Of a stretch of 64,000 bases of DNA, positions 16,533 to 26,362 are shown in pieces. The notes below the pieces were generated by a model. That model was not told the DNA's origin, did no database searches, and saw only the letters and a program-made list of their open reading frames with translations. This DNA is from Arthrobacter sp. E3 (GTDB lineage Bacteria; Actinomycetota; Actinomycetes; Actinomycetales; Micrococcaceae). The translations under genes were made by a program, and so were the position numbers. Location of the stretch: the NCBI RefSeq assembly GCF_017353415.1, contig NZ_JAFMPX010000008.1, positions 62,001 through 126,000 on the forward strand. Direction: 5' to 3'. The stretch's first letter is position 1. Each line of letters starts with the position of its first letter.

Positions 16533-17831
16533 CTACGCCTCTTGACCGGGGCTGCGCACCAGTTGCAGCAGGCGTGCGAAGATGCCTTCGCCGTCGTCGG
16601 CAATGCCGTCGTGGTGGAAGCCGGCCGTCTCCCACACCTGCAGGCCGTTGACGCCCGCGGCCGTGGCCAGGGAGATGTCCCTGTCCACGTAGATGTCATT
16701 CGTGTATACAGCTGCTGCCGCTGGCACCTGGTTGCGCCCCAACTGCTGCGCATCGTAGAGCGCACCCCAACCGGCAGTTCGCGTGGCCAGCACGTCGGCC
16801 AGCTCCCGTAGCGGCACTAGCGCCGGATCCTGCTCGAAGTACCACGGGTATACCATTTCACCCGTCAGGAGAGGTTCGACGGCGTCCGGGCGGAAATCGG
16901 GGTGGTTGGCGAGCACGCGTTCGGCCGCCCAGTTGCTCGCTTCACCTTGCACGTAGATTGACTCGTGCATGAGAGCATAGAGCGGGTTGGCTGCGCGGCT
17001 GACTTGCGCCGCAACAGCTGCCAGGAAGGAGTCCGAGAGCCGGGCGCCGTCGGGCGTGTCAATGAACGCGTCCTCGAAGACAAAGTGCAGGGCGTCGAAA
17101 CGGGTGTTTCCACCGAGGAAGTTGCCCAGCATCTGCACCCGCTCAGGGGTCAGCCGTTCGCCCGTCGGCAGCAGCTCGGAGACGTCGGCCACGTGCGCCA
17201 GGATGCGGGCAAGGACAACGCGGTCCTGTGGGTACTTGGCAAAATATTCGGCATTGCGCGGGAGCAACCGGGCAAAAGTGGCTTCGTACACCTCGTCTGC
17301 AGGCCCCGACAGCGGCCCCAGGCCGCCGGTGAACAGGGCCTCCCGCACACCCTCGGGAGCGAAGGACAAGTAGGTCAAGGCGCAAAATCCGCCATAGCTT
17401 TGGCCGAAAATGCTCCACGGACCCGAGCCCAGCTCTGCGCGGATCAGTTCGGCGTCGGCCACGATGTCGGTGGCCCGGAAATGGGAAAGATAGTCTGCCT
17501 GCGCGGCGACATCTCCCTGCACCGGCAGGCTCTGCCGGTTCGCGGCGGTGGAAAGTCCCGTGCCGCGTTGATCCAGCATCAGGATGCGGAAGTGCTTGGT
17601 GGCCTCGGCCAGCCAGCCGTTCAAGCCCGTGGGACGGTTGCCCTTGCCACCGGGACCGCCCTGCAGGAACAGCAGCCAGGGCAGCTCGGAGGCGTTGAGC
17701 TGTGCGTCGCTGAGCTCCCGTGCAAAGAGCGTAATGGCCTTCCCCTCGGGATTCGCGTGGTCCAGGGGAGCCTGAAAATAGTGGTCTTGGACCCGCAGTC
17801 CGCGGATGGTATAGGGTTCAGTGGTGCTCAT
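16533..17831 (-). CDS. S33-family alpha/beta hydrolase (proline iminopeptidase type)
   Basis: The 432-residue alpha/beta hydrolase has the oxyanion loop LQGGPGGKG (56-64), DQRGTGLS, and the nucleophile elbow GQSYGG with S145. A late His in GFHHDG and an Asp in the YVDRDIS region can complete the triad. This matches prolyl aminopeptidases/iminopeptidases that release N-terminal residues from peptides. There is no signal peptide. Its ATG overlaps the stop of the upstream GNAT gene (ATGA at 17828-17831), so the two are translationally coupled. It converges with uvrB, leaving 51 bp. Confidence 0.9.
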   Translation of the reverse strand: MSTTEPYTIRGLRVQDHYFQAPLDHANPEGKAITLFARELSDAQLNASELPWLLFLQGGPGGKGNRPTGLNGWLAEATKHFRILMLDQRGTGLSTAANRQSLPVQGDVAAQADYLSHFRATDIVADAELIRAELGSGPWSIFGQSYGGFCALTYLSFAPEGVREALFTGGLGPLSGPADEVYEATFARLLPRNAEYFAKYPQDRVVLARILAHVADVSELLPTGERLTPERVQMLGNFLGGNTRFDALHFVFEDAFIDTPDGARLSDSFLAAVAAQVSRAANPLYALMHESIYVQGEASNWAAERVLANHPDFRPDAVEPLLTGEMVYPWYFEQDPALVPLRELADVLATRTAGWGALYDAQQLGRNQVPAAAAVYTNDIYVDRDISLATAAGVNGLQVWETAGFHHDGIADDGEGIFARLLQLVRSPGQEA

Positions 17832-18334
17832 GCGTGGGCGTCCACGGCCGCTGGTGCACCGAAGGCTCCCAGCTCCGGGCCGTCCAGGCGGAACACGTGC
17901 CAGCCGTCCATGGGTCCGGCGCCGAGCGAACCATAGAAGTTGATGGAGGGCTCGTTCCAGTCAAGGACGCTCCACTCCACCCGGGCGTAGCCACGTTCCA
18001 CGGCGATGCGCGCCAGTTCACGAAGTAGCGCCTTGCCGTGCCCGCCGCCGCGCGACTCGGGCCGAACGTACAGGTCCTCAAGGTAGATCCCGTGCGTGCC
18101 CTCCCAGGTGGAGTAGTTCAGGAACCACAACGCAAAACCCACGATGGGTTCGCCATCAACCGAGGAGTCCACCACGTGGGCGTATATCTGCGGGTTGGGG
18201 CCGAAAAGGTTGGCGTGCAGCTGCTCAGCCGTGTTCTTGACGGCGTCGGGCTCCTTCTCATAAACAGCCAGGTCGTGGATCATGCCAAGAATGGCGGGGA
18301 CATCGGTGGGCACGGCGGTGCGAAGCAAACTCAT
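17828..18334 (-). CDS. GNAT N-acetyltransferase (diamine acetyltransferase-like)
   Basis: The 168-residue single GNAT domain has the order typical of spermidine/spermine acetyltransferase-like proteins: an IHDLAVYEKEPDAV N-terminal helix, GFALWFLNYSTWEG, then IYLEDLYVRPESRGGGHGKALL as the acetyl-CoA loop (motif A) and WNEPSINFYGSLGA near the C-terminus. It probably acetylates polyamines or related amines. The stop overlaps the start of the peptidase gene. The helicase gene ends 40 bp upstream on the same strand, so all three may be co-transcribed. Confidence 0.88.
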   Translation of the reverse strand: MSLLRTAVPTDVPAILGMIHDLAVYEKEPDAVKNTAEQLHANLFGPNPQIYAHVVDSSVDGEPIVGFALWFLNYSTWEGTHGIYLEDLYVRPESRGGGHGKALLRELARIAVERGYARVEWSVLDWNEPSINFYGSLGAGPMDGWHVFRLDGPELGAFGAPAAVDAHA

Positions 18335-18374
18335 GGTTCGAGTTTATCGCGCCCCGCTGTGCCACCGAAGTCGG

Positions 18375-20912
18375 TTACATGCGGCTGAAGTCCATGAAGC
18401 GCACGACGGCGGCACCCGCCTCGTTCGACGCCTCAAGATCCACGGTGGCCGTCATGGACCAGTCGTGGTTGCCTGCCGGGTCGGCGATGGTCTGGCGCAC
18501 AGTCCACGTATCGGCCGAGGGGGTGATATGCAGCAGCGCCGGTCCGCGGGCAGCAGGGCCGGACTCTATGAACTCGTGCTCGTCCCAATAGTCGTCCAGG
18601 GCGTCGGCCCAGCGATCGGCATCCCAGCCGTGGTCGCCGTCGAGCGCGCCCAGTGCCGCGTAGTCGTCGTCGGCTGCCAACTCCACGCGGCGGAACATCT
18701 CGTTGCGGACCATGACCCGAAACGCCCGGGAGTTGTCGGTGAGTTTGGGCGGGGCCGGGGGGAGCGACGTCTCCTCGACGAGATCGGCGGGGTCGCCGGA
18801 CGTCATTTTCTCCCACTCGTCCAACAGGCTGGAGTCCACCTGGCGCACCAGCTCGCCCAGCCAGGAAATGATGTCCTCCAGGTCCTCGCGGAGTGCATCC
18901 TGGGGCACCGTCTGGCGGAGCGCCTTGTACGCGTCGGTCAGGTAGCGCAGCACAATGCCCTCGGAACGGGCCAGCGAGTAGTACTGCACGTACTCGCCGA
19001 AGTTCATGGCGCGCTCATACATGTCGCGGATGATCGACTTGGGGCTCAGCTCGAAGTCGCCCATCCAGGGGGAGGCCCGGCGGTACACCTCGAAGGCCTC
19101 AAAGAGCATGTCCGCCAACGGCATCGGGTACGTGACCTCGTCGAGGATGGCCATGCGCTCGTCATACTCGATGCCCTCGCTCTTCATGGCCGCCACCTTC
19201 TCGGTGCGTTCACGCTTGAGCTGGGCGGACAGGATCTGCCGCGGCTTTTCCAACGTCGATTCAATGACGGAGATGACATCCAGGGCATAGCTGGGCGACT
19301 CAGGGTCTAACAGGTCAAGTGCGGCCAGCGCGAAGGGGGAGAGCGGCTGGTTGAGCGCGAAGTTCATCTGAAGATGCACTGTCAGGCGCACCGTGCGGCC
19401 GTCTGACTCCAACTCCTCCTCGGGAATGCGCTCCACCACGCCGGCGCCGAGCAGTTCGCGGTACATGCCCAGGGCCTTGCGCATGAGGACCCGCTGCTTC
19501 GACGGCGATTCGTGGTTCTCCGTCAACAGCTCCTTCGCTGCCTGGAACGGGTCCCCAGGGCGTTCCAGCAGGTTCAATAGCATGGCGTGGGTGACGGTGA
19601 AGCTGGACGTCAGTGGCTCCGGCACGGATTCGGTCAGGCGCTTGAACGTTGGTTCGCCCCAACTGACAAAGCCGCTGATGGGCTTCTTCTTTACCACTTG
19701 GCGCAGCTTCTTCGCATCGTCACCAAATTTGGCGACGGCTTTGGCCATGGCCTTCGTGTTTTCAATGACGTGGTCCGGGGCCTGCACAATCACTGTGCCG
19801 GCCGTGTCATAGCCGGCCCGACCGGCACGGCCGGCAATCTGTTGAAACTCACGCACCTGCAAAACGCGAGTCTTCACGCCGTCGTACTTGCTCAAAGCCG
19901 TCATGAGCACGGTGCGGATGGGTACGTTGATGCCCACGCCGAGCGTGTCCGTGCCGCAGATGACCTTCAGCAGGCCGGCCTGGGCAAGCTGCTCAACGAG
20001 ACGGCGGTACTTGGGCAGCATTCCGGCGTGGTGAACGCCAATGCCGTGGCGCACCAGCCGGTTCAGGGTCTTGCCGAAACCGGCGGAGAAGCGGAACCCG
20101 GCAATGAGTTCGCCAATTTTGTCCTTCTCCTCCCGGGTGCACACATTGATGCTCATGAGCGTCTGGGCGCGGTCAATGGCCTCGGCCTGGCTGAAGTGCA
20201 CCACGTAGACGGGCACCTGCTTGGTCGCGAGCAACTCTTCGAGGGACTCGTGCACGCCGGTCTGCACATAGTAGTAATGCAGCGGGATCGGACGCTCACT
20301 GGAGGAAACAGTGGTGGTATCCCGGTTTGTCAGCTCGGTCAGTTCGCGTTCAAAGCGGCTGACGTCGCCCAGTGTGGCGCTCATGAGCAGGAACTGCGAC
20401 TGTGGTAGCTCCAGCAGCGGCAACTGCCAGGCCCACCCGCGCTGCGGGTCGGAGTAGTAGTGGAACTCGTCCATGATGACAACGCCGACGTCCGCGTCTT
20501 CGCCTTCGCGCAGGGCGATGTTGGCAAGGATCTCCGCAGTGCAGCAAATGATGGGCGCATCCTGGTTGACGGAGGAGTCGCCGGTGATCATGCCGACGTT
20601 TTCCGCACCGAATATTTCGCACAGTGCAAAGAACTTCTCTGACACCAGCGCCTTGATGGGTGCCGTGTAGTAGCTGGCCGCGCCCCTGGCCATGGCGTTG
20701 AAGTGCGCGGCGATGGCCACCAAGGACTTGCCGGAACCCGTGGGCGTGGACAGGATCACATTGTTGCCGCTGACCAGCTCCAGTGCCGCTTCCTCCTGGG
20801 CCGGGTACAGCTCCAGGCCCCTATCCAGGGTCCACTCCAAAAACGCGTCCAAAACGTCGTCGTCGGAGGAGGTTTGGGTATCAAGGGTGGCAAGCTGTTC
20901 AAGAAGATTCAT
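18375..20912 (-). CDS. Ski2-like DEAD/DEAH helicase with DUF3516 C-terminal region
   Basis: The 845-residue product is an SF2 helicase. Walker A is STPTGSGKS (55-63), motif II is DEFH (148-151), motif III is SATLG, motif V lies in GTDTLGVGINVP and motif VI is QIAGRAGRAG. The C-terminal half (about 420-845) matches the actinobacterial DUF3516 region, for which no function is established. Ski2-like helicases remodel RNA, and a role in RNA decay or rRNA maturation is an inference only. The start at 20912 lies 44 bp from the divergent tam-like gene, so the promoters must overlap. Confidence 0.9.
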   Translation of the reverse strand: MNLLEQLATLDTQTSSDDDVLDAFLEWTLDRGLELYPAQEEAALELVSGNNVILSTPTGSGKSLVAIAAHFNAMARGAASYYTAPIKALVSEKFFALCEIFGAENVGMITGDSSVNQDAPIICCTAEILANIALREGEDADVGVVIMDEFHYYSDPQRGWAWQLPLLELPQSQFLLMSATLGDVSRFERELTELTNRDTTTVSSSERPIPLHYYYVQTGVHESLEELLATKQVPVYVVHFSQAEAIDRAQTLMSINVCTREEKDKIGELIAGFRFSAGFGKTLNRLVRHGIGVHHAGMLPKYRRLVEQLAQAGLLKVICGTDTLGVGINVPIRTVLMTALSKYDGVKTRVLQVREFQQIAGRAGRAGYDTAGTVIVQAPDHVIENTKAMAKAVAKFGDDAKKLRQVVKKKPISGFVSWGEPTFKRLTESVPEPLTSSFTVTHAMLLNLLERPGDPFQAAKELLTENHESPSKQRVLMRKALGMYRELLGAGVVERIPEEELESDGRTVRLTVHLQMNFALNQPLSPFALAALDLLDPESPSYALDVISVIESTLEKPRQILSAQLKRERTEKVAAMKSEGIEYDERMAILDEVTYPMPLADMLFEAFEVYRRASPWMGDFELSPKSIIRDMYERAMNFGEYVQYYSLARSEGIVLRYLTDAYKALRQTVPQDALREDLEDIISWLGELVRQVDSSLLDEWEKMTSGDPADLVEETSLPPAPPKLTDNSRAFRVMVRNEMFRRVELAADDDYAALGALDGDHGWDADRWADALDDYWDEHEFIESGPAARGPALLHITPSADTWTVRQTIADPAGNHDWSMTATVDLEASNEAGAAVVRFMDFSRM

Positions 20913-20956
20913 GGTCCTCCCAGCTTAGGCGGAAAGGGCTGTGGCAGGATAACGCC

Positions 20957-21841
20957 ATGGGTGAAAAAGCATTTCTCTGGGAACCGCACAGATACCTGCA
21001 GTTCAACGATTTTCGCCAACGGCCGTTCTTTGACTTGACGGCCCGGATCGGGGCCTCCGCCCCTGCCCGGGTGGTGGATCTTGGCTGTGGACCGGGCAAT
21101 CTCACCGCCACGCTGGCCCGGCGCTGGCCGGGGGCGCAGGTGGTGGGGCTGGACAGCTCGGCGGCCATGGTCGCCGCCGCCCGGGAAGCGTACCGCCCGC
21201 ACGACCCGCAAGAAGCGCACCGCCCGCACGACTCGTCTGGCTTTGATGCTCCGGGCCTCAGTTTCGCTGTGGCGGACATCACCGACTGGCATCCTGCGGG
21301 GGACACGTTCGGCCCCGCTCCGGACGAACGTGGCCCGGAGAGCCCCGCTCCCGACGTCGTCGTGTCCAATGCGGCACTCCAATGGGTCCGCAGGCACCGC
21401 ACCCTGATGTCTGGCTGGTTGGAGGAGCTGCGCCCCGGAGCGTGGCTGGGCGTGCAGGTGCCCGGGAACTTCAACTCCCCCTCCCACGTGATCATGCGCG
21501 AACTGGCAGCAAGTGGCCGGTGGCGCAAACAGCTCGACGGCGTGCTGCGCCACAGGGATGCGGTGGGGGAGCCAGCCGAGTATCAGGAGCTGTTCCTGCG
21601 GGCTGGCGTGCAGGCGGAAGTGTGGGAAACCACCTACCTGCACCTGCTGCAGGGCCAGGACCCCGTGCTTGACTGGGTGCGTGGCACCGGTCTACGCCCT
21701 GTTCTGGCAGCGTTGGGGCCGGACGAGAGCGAACACTTTGAGAAGGAGTATGCAACCCTGCTCGCGCAGGCGTATCCACCGGGTGGGCATGGCACAGTAT
21801 TTCCATTTAGGCGCATTTTCATGGTGGGAGAGAAGCAATGA
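20957..21841 (+). CDS. tam: Trans-aconitate 2-methyltransferase-like SAM methyltransferase
   Basis: The 294-residue class I methyltransferase closely follows E. coli Tam: W-x-P-x-x-Y at the N-terminus (WEPHRYLQF), SAM motif VVDLGCGPGNLT (39-50), VGLDSSAAM, VSNAALQWV and VPGNFNSPSHVIMRE. Tam methylates trans-aconitate, a toxic by-product of aconitase. Residues about 77-96 hold an extra stretch with a repeated RPHD motif not expected in the family. The ATG at 20957 gives the expected N-terminus. Its stop overlaps the start of the PIG-L gene (ATGA at 21838-21841). Confidence 0.88.
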   Translation: MGEKAFLWEPHRYLQFNDFRQRPFFDLTARIGASAPARVVDLGCGPGNLTATLARRWPGAQVVGLDSSAAMVAAAREAYRPHDPQEAHRPHDSSGFDAPGLSFAVADITDWHPAGDTFGPAPDERGPESPAPDVVVSNAALQWVRRHRTLMSGWLEELRPGAWLGVQVPGNFNSPSHVIMRELAASGRWRKQLDGVLRHRDAVGEPAEYQELFLRAGVQAEVWETTYLHLLQGQDPVLDWVRGTGLRPVLAALGPDESEHFEKEYATLLAQAYPPGGHGTVFPFRRIFMVGEKQ

Positions 21842-22536
21842 CTGAACTTCAGGAGTTTCCGCAGGACTGGCAGCGTGCGCTGGTGATCGTGGCACATCCC
21901 GACGACCCCGAATACGGGCAGGGGGCCGCAGTCGCCGAATGGATTGCGCAAGGGAAGGAGGTGCACTATTTGCTTGCAACCCATGGTGAGGCCGGCATTG
22001 CCGGACTGGTACCGGAGCTTTCCGGGCCGCTTCGTGCCGTGGAACAGCGGCGGGCGTGCAACCAGGTGGGTGTCAACGAGCTGACCATGCTCCACTATCC
22101 CGATGGAAGGATTCAGGAAGGGCCTGGGCTGCGGCTGGATTTTGCCCGGCATATTCGTCGCGTCAAGCCGGAGCTGGTATTGACCCTCAACCACCGGGAC
22201 CAGTGGGGGCCGGGGCGTTGGAACAGCGCCGACCACCGGGCAGTGGGACGCACCGTCCTCGATGCCGCCTCCGACGCCGACAACGACTGGATCTTCCCAG
22301 AACTGCTGGAGGAAGGACTGCGCCGGCACAAGGTGCGGTGGGTTGCCATCAGCTCGCCGCAGCCGACGCACGCCCAAACCGTCAGCAGCGCCAGTATTGA
22401 AAAGGCGGTGGCCTCCCTCGCCGAACACAAGGAATACCTTCGGGCACTCAGTGACGAAGCCGTAGAAATTCAGGCCCGCAGGCAGATCGAAATGGTCACG
22501 GAAGGTGGTGCAGTGGCGTTTGAACTCTACGGCTGA
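21838..22536 (+). CDS. PIG-L family deacetylase
   Basis: The 232-residue product belongs to the LmbE/PIG-L zinc-dependent deacetylase family. The metal and catalytic motif AHPDD is at 19-23, and a later histidine lies in SADHRAVGRTV. Relatives deacetylate N-acetylglucosaminyl groups in mycothiol or GPI synthesis and other amides. Here, the overlap with tam and the lack of a mycothiol gene neighbour leave the substrate open. Start and overlap are fixed by ATGA at 21838. Confidence 0.9.
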   Translation: MTELQEFPQDWQRALVIVAHPDDPEYGQGAAVAEWIAQGKEVHYLLATHGEAGIAGLVPELSGPLRAVEQRRACNQVGVNELTMLHYPDGRIQEGPGLRLDFARHIRRVKPELVLTLNHRDQWGPGRWNSADHRAVGRTVLDAASDADNDWIFPELLEEGLRRHKVRWVAISSPQPTHAQTVSSASIEKAVASLAEHKEYLRALSDEAVEIQARRQIEMVTEGGAVAFELYG

Positions 22537-22631
22537 AGCGGCCTAGCGGCGGCTCTGTTCCGCTCTCAGCGGTTGGGCACAGACATTGTCGGCAGGCAGG
22601 AGTAAATTGTTCTCAGCGGATGGTTGTCAAT

Positions 22632-22648
22632 GCGAACTGATTATTCGC
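22632..22648. promoter_or_regulatory. Possible operator upstream of the exporter operon
   Basis: GCGAA (22632-22636), 7 bp, TTCGC (22644-22648), ending 9 bp before the AGGAGG site of the first exporter gene. The position suits repression by the operon's own GntR regulator, but the arms are short. Confidence 0.25.
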
Positions 22649-22667
22649 GCAAGTCATAGGAGGATGT

Positions 22668-24431
22668 GTGCTGTTCAAGCTTGTTGCCCGCAATCTGGCA
22701 CCACACAAGGTGCCGTTGATTGCCATTGTGGTGCTGCAATTCCTCTCAACGCTGGCAACGTTGTACCTGCCCACGCTCAACGCCGACATCATCGACGACG
22801 GCGTGGTCAAGGGCAACATCGGTCTGATCTGGAGCCTGGGACAATGGATGCTGCTGATCACCGCCGGTCAGATCGTGTGCGCCATCACGGCCACGTATCT
22901 CAGTGCCCGGCTGGCCATGGGTGTGGGAAGGCAAATCCGCCGCGACCTTTTCAATAAGGTCGAGACGTTTTCCTCCCAGGAAGTGGGCACAATCGGTGCC
23001 CCGTCATTGATTACCCGCACCACCAACGACGTCCAGCAAGTGCAGATGCTCACGTTGATGTCCTTCACCCTGATGGTGACAGCGCCCATTATGAGCATCG
23101 GCGGAGTCATCCTCGCCATGGCCCAGGACGTGCCCCTGTCCGGCCTGCTGCTCGTCATCCTCCCGGTACTGCTCGTCGCCATCGGGCTTATTGTGCGTGT
23201 CCTGGTCCCCACCTTCCGGAAGGTCCAGCGCCAGCTCGATGACATCAACGGCGTGCTGCGCGAGCAAATCACCGGCATCAGCGTGATCCGCGCCTTTGGC
23301 CGCCGGAACTTCGAGGCCGACCGTTTTGCCACAGCCAACGGCGCACTGACAGCATCCCAACTGCGGGCAGGGCGGCTGATGGCCCTGATGTTCCCCACCA
23401 TCTTCTTCGTCGTCAACGTCACCAGCGTGGGCGTGCTCTGGTTCGGCGGACAGCGGATCGACTCCGGCGCCATGCAGATCGGCGCCCTCACGGCGTTCCT
23501 GAGCTACATCATGCAAATACTCATGGCCGTCATGATGGCCATGTTCATGTTCATGATGATCCCGCGCGCCGCCGTCAGCGCTGAGCGCATCATGGAGGTC
23601 CTCACCACGGAGTCCACGGTGGTGGACGCGCGGGACGCGGTGCACGTTGCCAAGCTCGACGGCGTGTTGCACGTCCGTGACGCGGCATTCCGCTACCCCG
23701 GTGCCAAGGATCCCGTCCTTTCGGGGGTTACCTTCAGCGCAGGCCCGGGAACCACGACGGCGATCATCGGCTCCACCGGTAGCGGCAAGTCCACACTGGT
23801 GAACCTCATACCCCGCCTGTTGGATGCCACGAAGGGTGAGATTGAGCTGGGCGGACACAACATCAAGGCCGTCACCTTGGCAGGGCTGCGCGGTTCCATC
23901 GGGCTCGTGCCGCAAAAGGCGTATCTGTTCACCGGGACCGTGGCCAGCAACCTTCGCATAGGCAACCCCGACGCCACCGATGAACAGTTGTGGGAGGCCT
24001 TGGAGACGGCCCAAGCCGCAGATTTTGTGCGCCGTATGCCCGGGGAACTGCAGGCAGCCATTGGACAAGGCGGTTCCAACGTCTCCGGCGGCCAGCGCCA
24101 GCGCCTGTGCATAGCCCGGGCCATCACGGCGCAGCCGTCGCTCTACTTGTTTGACGACAGCTTTTCCGCCCTCGACTACGCCACCGACGCCAAGCTGCGG
24201 GCCGCCCTGAAACCAGTAACCCGAGAGGCTGCCGTGCTTGTCGTGGCACAGCGTGTGGGCACCATCAAGGATGCCGACAATATCCTCGTGCTCGATGAAG
24301 GGCGTCTGGTGGGACAGGGAACCCACGAACAACTGCTCGAAACGTGCCCTACCTATCAAGAAATCGTCACCTCGCAACTCAGCGCAGAGGACTCGGACAT
24401 CAGCGCAGAGGACCAGGAGAGCCCAGCATGA
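22668..24431 (+). CDS. ABC exporter subunit with degenerate catalytic site
   Basis: The 587-residue half-transporter has six membrane helices (residues 1-300) fused to an ATPase: Walker A GSTGSGKS (368-375), signature VSGGQRQRL, and Walker B LYLFDDSFSALD (492-503). The catalytic Glu after Walker B is Asp (D497). That is the hallmark of the inactive-site partner in heterodimeric exporters such as TM287/288 and BmrCD. GTG at 22668 follows AGGAGG at 22658-22663. The stop overlaps the next start (ATGA at 24428-24431). It probably exports drugs or lipophilic compounds. Confidence 0.92.
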   Translation: MLFKLVARNLAPHKVPLIAIVVLQFLSTLATLYLPTLNADIIDDGVVKGNIGLIWSLGQWMLLITAGQIVCAITATYLSARLAMGVGRQIRRDLFNKVETFSSQEVGTIGAPSLITRTTNDVQQVQMLTLMSFTLMVTAPIMSIGGVILAMAQDVPLSGLLLVILPVLLVAIGLIVRVLVPTFRKVQRQLDDINGVLREQITGISVIRAFGRRNFEADRFATANGALTASQLRAGRLMALMFPTIFFVVNVTSVGVLWFGGQRIDSGAMQIGALTAFLSYIMQILMAVMMAMFMFMMIPRAAVSAERIMEVLTTESTVVDARDAVHVAKLDGVLHVRDAAFRYPGAKDPVLSGVTFSAGPGTTTAIIGSTGSGKSTLVNLIPRLLDATKGEIELGGHNIKAVTLAGLRGSIGLVPQKAYLFTGTVASNLRIGNPDATDEQLWEALETAQAADFVRRMPGELQAAIGQGGSNVSGGQRQRLCIARAITAQPSLYLFDDSFSALDYATDAKLRAALKPVTREAAVLVVAQRVGTIKDADNILVLDEGRLVGQGTHEQLLETCPTYQEIVTSQLSAEDSDISAEDQESPA

Positions 24432-26362
24432 GCATGATGAGAGGACGCGGCGGTCCGCCACAAAAAAAGGCCATGAACTTTGGGCCCAGCCTTAAGCGGA
24501 TCCTGCTGCTGATGGCCCCCGACAAGGTTCGCATCGCCGTCGTGCTGGTCATGGCCGCCATCTCGGTGGGCCTGTCAGTGGTGGCGCCCAAAATCCTAGG
24601 CAACGCCACGGATATCATCTTTGACGGTGTCGTGGGGAGAATGCTCCAGCAGTTCCCGGCTGGCACCACCAAGGACCAGGCTGTGGCAGCACTGCGTGCC
24701 AGCGGCCAAGGTCAACTGGCGGACATGCTCTCTGCCATGAACGTGGTGCCAGGACAGGGCCTTGACTTATCGGCTCTGGGGGCAATCCTGATGGTTGTGT
24801 TGGGCCTGTATGTGTGCGCCTTCTTCTTCAACTGGTCGCAGGGCTACATGACCACAGGCATAGTCCAACGTGCCATGTACCGCTTGCGGCAGGGCATTGA
24901 GGAAAAGCTTGACCGGCTGCCCATGTCCCACTTTCAAGAAGAATCCCGCGGTGACGTGCTGTCCCGCGTTACGAATGACATCGACAACTTCGGCCAAACC
25001 CTCAACCAGACCCTGACCCAGATCCTTATTGCCGTCCTGACCGTCGTTGGGGTACTGGGCATGATGTTCTCCATCTCCCCGCTGTTGGCCGGCATCTCCC
25101 TGCTCACGCTGCCCATCGTGGCCCTGATCACGGTACTCATTGCCAAGCGGTCACAGGTGCAATTTGCGGCACAGTGGAAGAGCACGGGCGACTTGAACGG
25201 CCATGTGGAGGAAATGTTCACCGGACACGAGATCGTGAAGGCCTTTGGCCAGCAGGAAGCTGCGATTGAAAAGTTCAAGGTTTCCAACGACTACCTGTAT
25301 GAATCCAGTGCCAAGGCACAGTTCATTTCAGGGATCATCATGCCGAGCACCAACTTTGTGGCGAATCTGAACTACGTGGTGATTGCCGTGCTCGGCGGTA
25401 TCCAGGTAGCCCAGGGCGTCATCACCATCGGCAGCGTGCAGGCGTTCATCCAGTACTCGCGCCAGTTCAGCCAGCCCATGGCCCAGCTGGCCAGCATGAT
25501 CAACCTGCTTCAATCCGGTGTGGCGTCGGCCGAGCGCGTCTTTGAACTGCTCGATGCGCAGGAGCAGCGGCCCGACCACAGTCCAGCTGCCCTCTTGGCA
25601 GAGCCTGCCGGACGCGTCGTGTTCGACCACGTCAACTTTGGCTACAAGCCGGACGAGCCGCTCATCAAGGACCTTTCCTTCGTCGCCGAGCCGGGGGAGA
25701 CGGTGGCCATTGTCGGTCCCACCGGCGCTGGCAAGACCACGCTGGTGAACTTGCTCATGCGGTTCTATGAGATTGATTCCGGGACCATCACCGTCGACGG
25801 CGTCAACACGGCCAAGCTGACCCGCGAGGACCTGCGCAGCCAGTTCGGCATGGTCCTGCAGGATGCGTGGCTGTTTATCGGCACCATTCGGGCCAACCTT
25901 GCCTATGGGAAGCTGGATGCCACCGACGAGGAGATCCTGGCAGCGGCCAAGGCAACGCACGTGGATCACTTTGTGCGCTCACTCCCGGATGGCTACGAGA
26001 CCATCCTGGCGGACGACGGCGGCGGGCTCAGCCAAGGGCAGCGCCAGCTCATGACCATTGCGCGCGCGTGGATCTCCAACCCTGGCATCCTCATCCTTGA
26101 CGAGGCCACCAGCTCCGTTGACACCCGCACCGAAGTCATGATCCGCCAAGCCATGAACCGGCTGCGCGCCAACCGGACCAGCTTCGTTATTGCGCACCGG
26201 CTTTCCACGATCCGTGATGCGGATCTGATCCTCGTCATGGACCACGGTGAGATCCTTGAACAAGGCAGCCATGAGGAACTGTTGACTCGCAAGGGTTTCT
26301 ACTACGATCTGTACATGAGTCAATTCGGAGATCCCATGGTGGAGGAGGTGGCGCAGCGATGA
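24428..26362 (+). CDS. ABC exporter subunit with canonical catalytic site
   Basis: The 644-residue half-transporter has an N-terminal extension, six helices, a long extracytoplasmic insert after helix 1 (about residues 60-105) and an ATPase with Walker A GPTGAGKT (430-437), signature LSQGQ and Walker B ILILDEATSSVD with catalytic E559. It supplies the working ATPase site to the dimer with the preceding protein. The signature deviates from LSGGQ. The start overlaps the upstream stop, and the stop overlaps the GntR gene start (ATGA at 26359-26362). Confidence 0.93.
   Translation: MSMMRGRGGPPQKKAMNFGPSLKRILLLMAPDKVRIAVVLVMAAISVGLSVVAPKILGNATDIIFDGVVGRMLQQFPAGTTKDQAVAALRASGQGQLADMLSAMNVVPGQGLDLSALGAILMVVLGLYVCAFFFNWSQGYMTTGIVQRAMYRLRQGIEEKLDRLPMSHFQEESRGDVLSRVTNDIDNFGQTLNQTLTQILIAVLTVVGVLGMMFSISPLLAGISLLTLPIVALITVLIAKRSQVQFAAQWKSTGDLNGHVEEMFTGHEIVKAFGQQEAAIEKFKVSNDYLYESSAKAQFISGIIMPSTNFVANLNYVVIAVLGGIQVAQGVITIGSVQAFIQYSRQFSQPMAQLASMINLLQSGVASAERVFELLDAQEQRPDHSPAALLAEPAGRVVFDHVNFGYKPDEPLIKDLSFVAEPGETVAIVGPTGAGKTTLVNLLMRFYEIDSGTITVDGVNTAKLTREDLRSQFGMVLQDAWLFIGTIRANLAYGKLDATDEEILAAAKATHVDHFVRSLPDGYETILADDGGGLSQGQRQLMTIARAWISNPGILILDEATSSVDTRTEVMIRQAMNRLRANRTSFVIAHRLSTIRDADLILVMDHGEILEQGSHEELLTRKGFYYDLYMSQFGDPMVEEVAQR

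Noticed and set aside
23004-24461. A 485-codon minus-strand frame opposite the first ABC exporter gene
   Set aside because: His/Gly/Asp-rich shadow product without any domain pattern.
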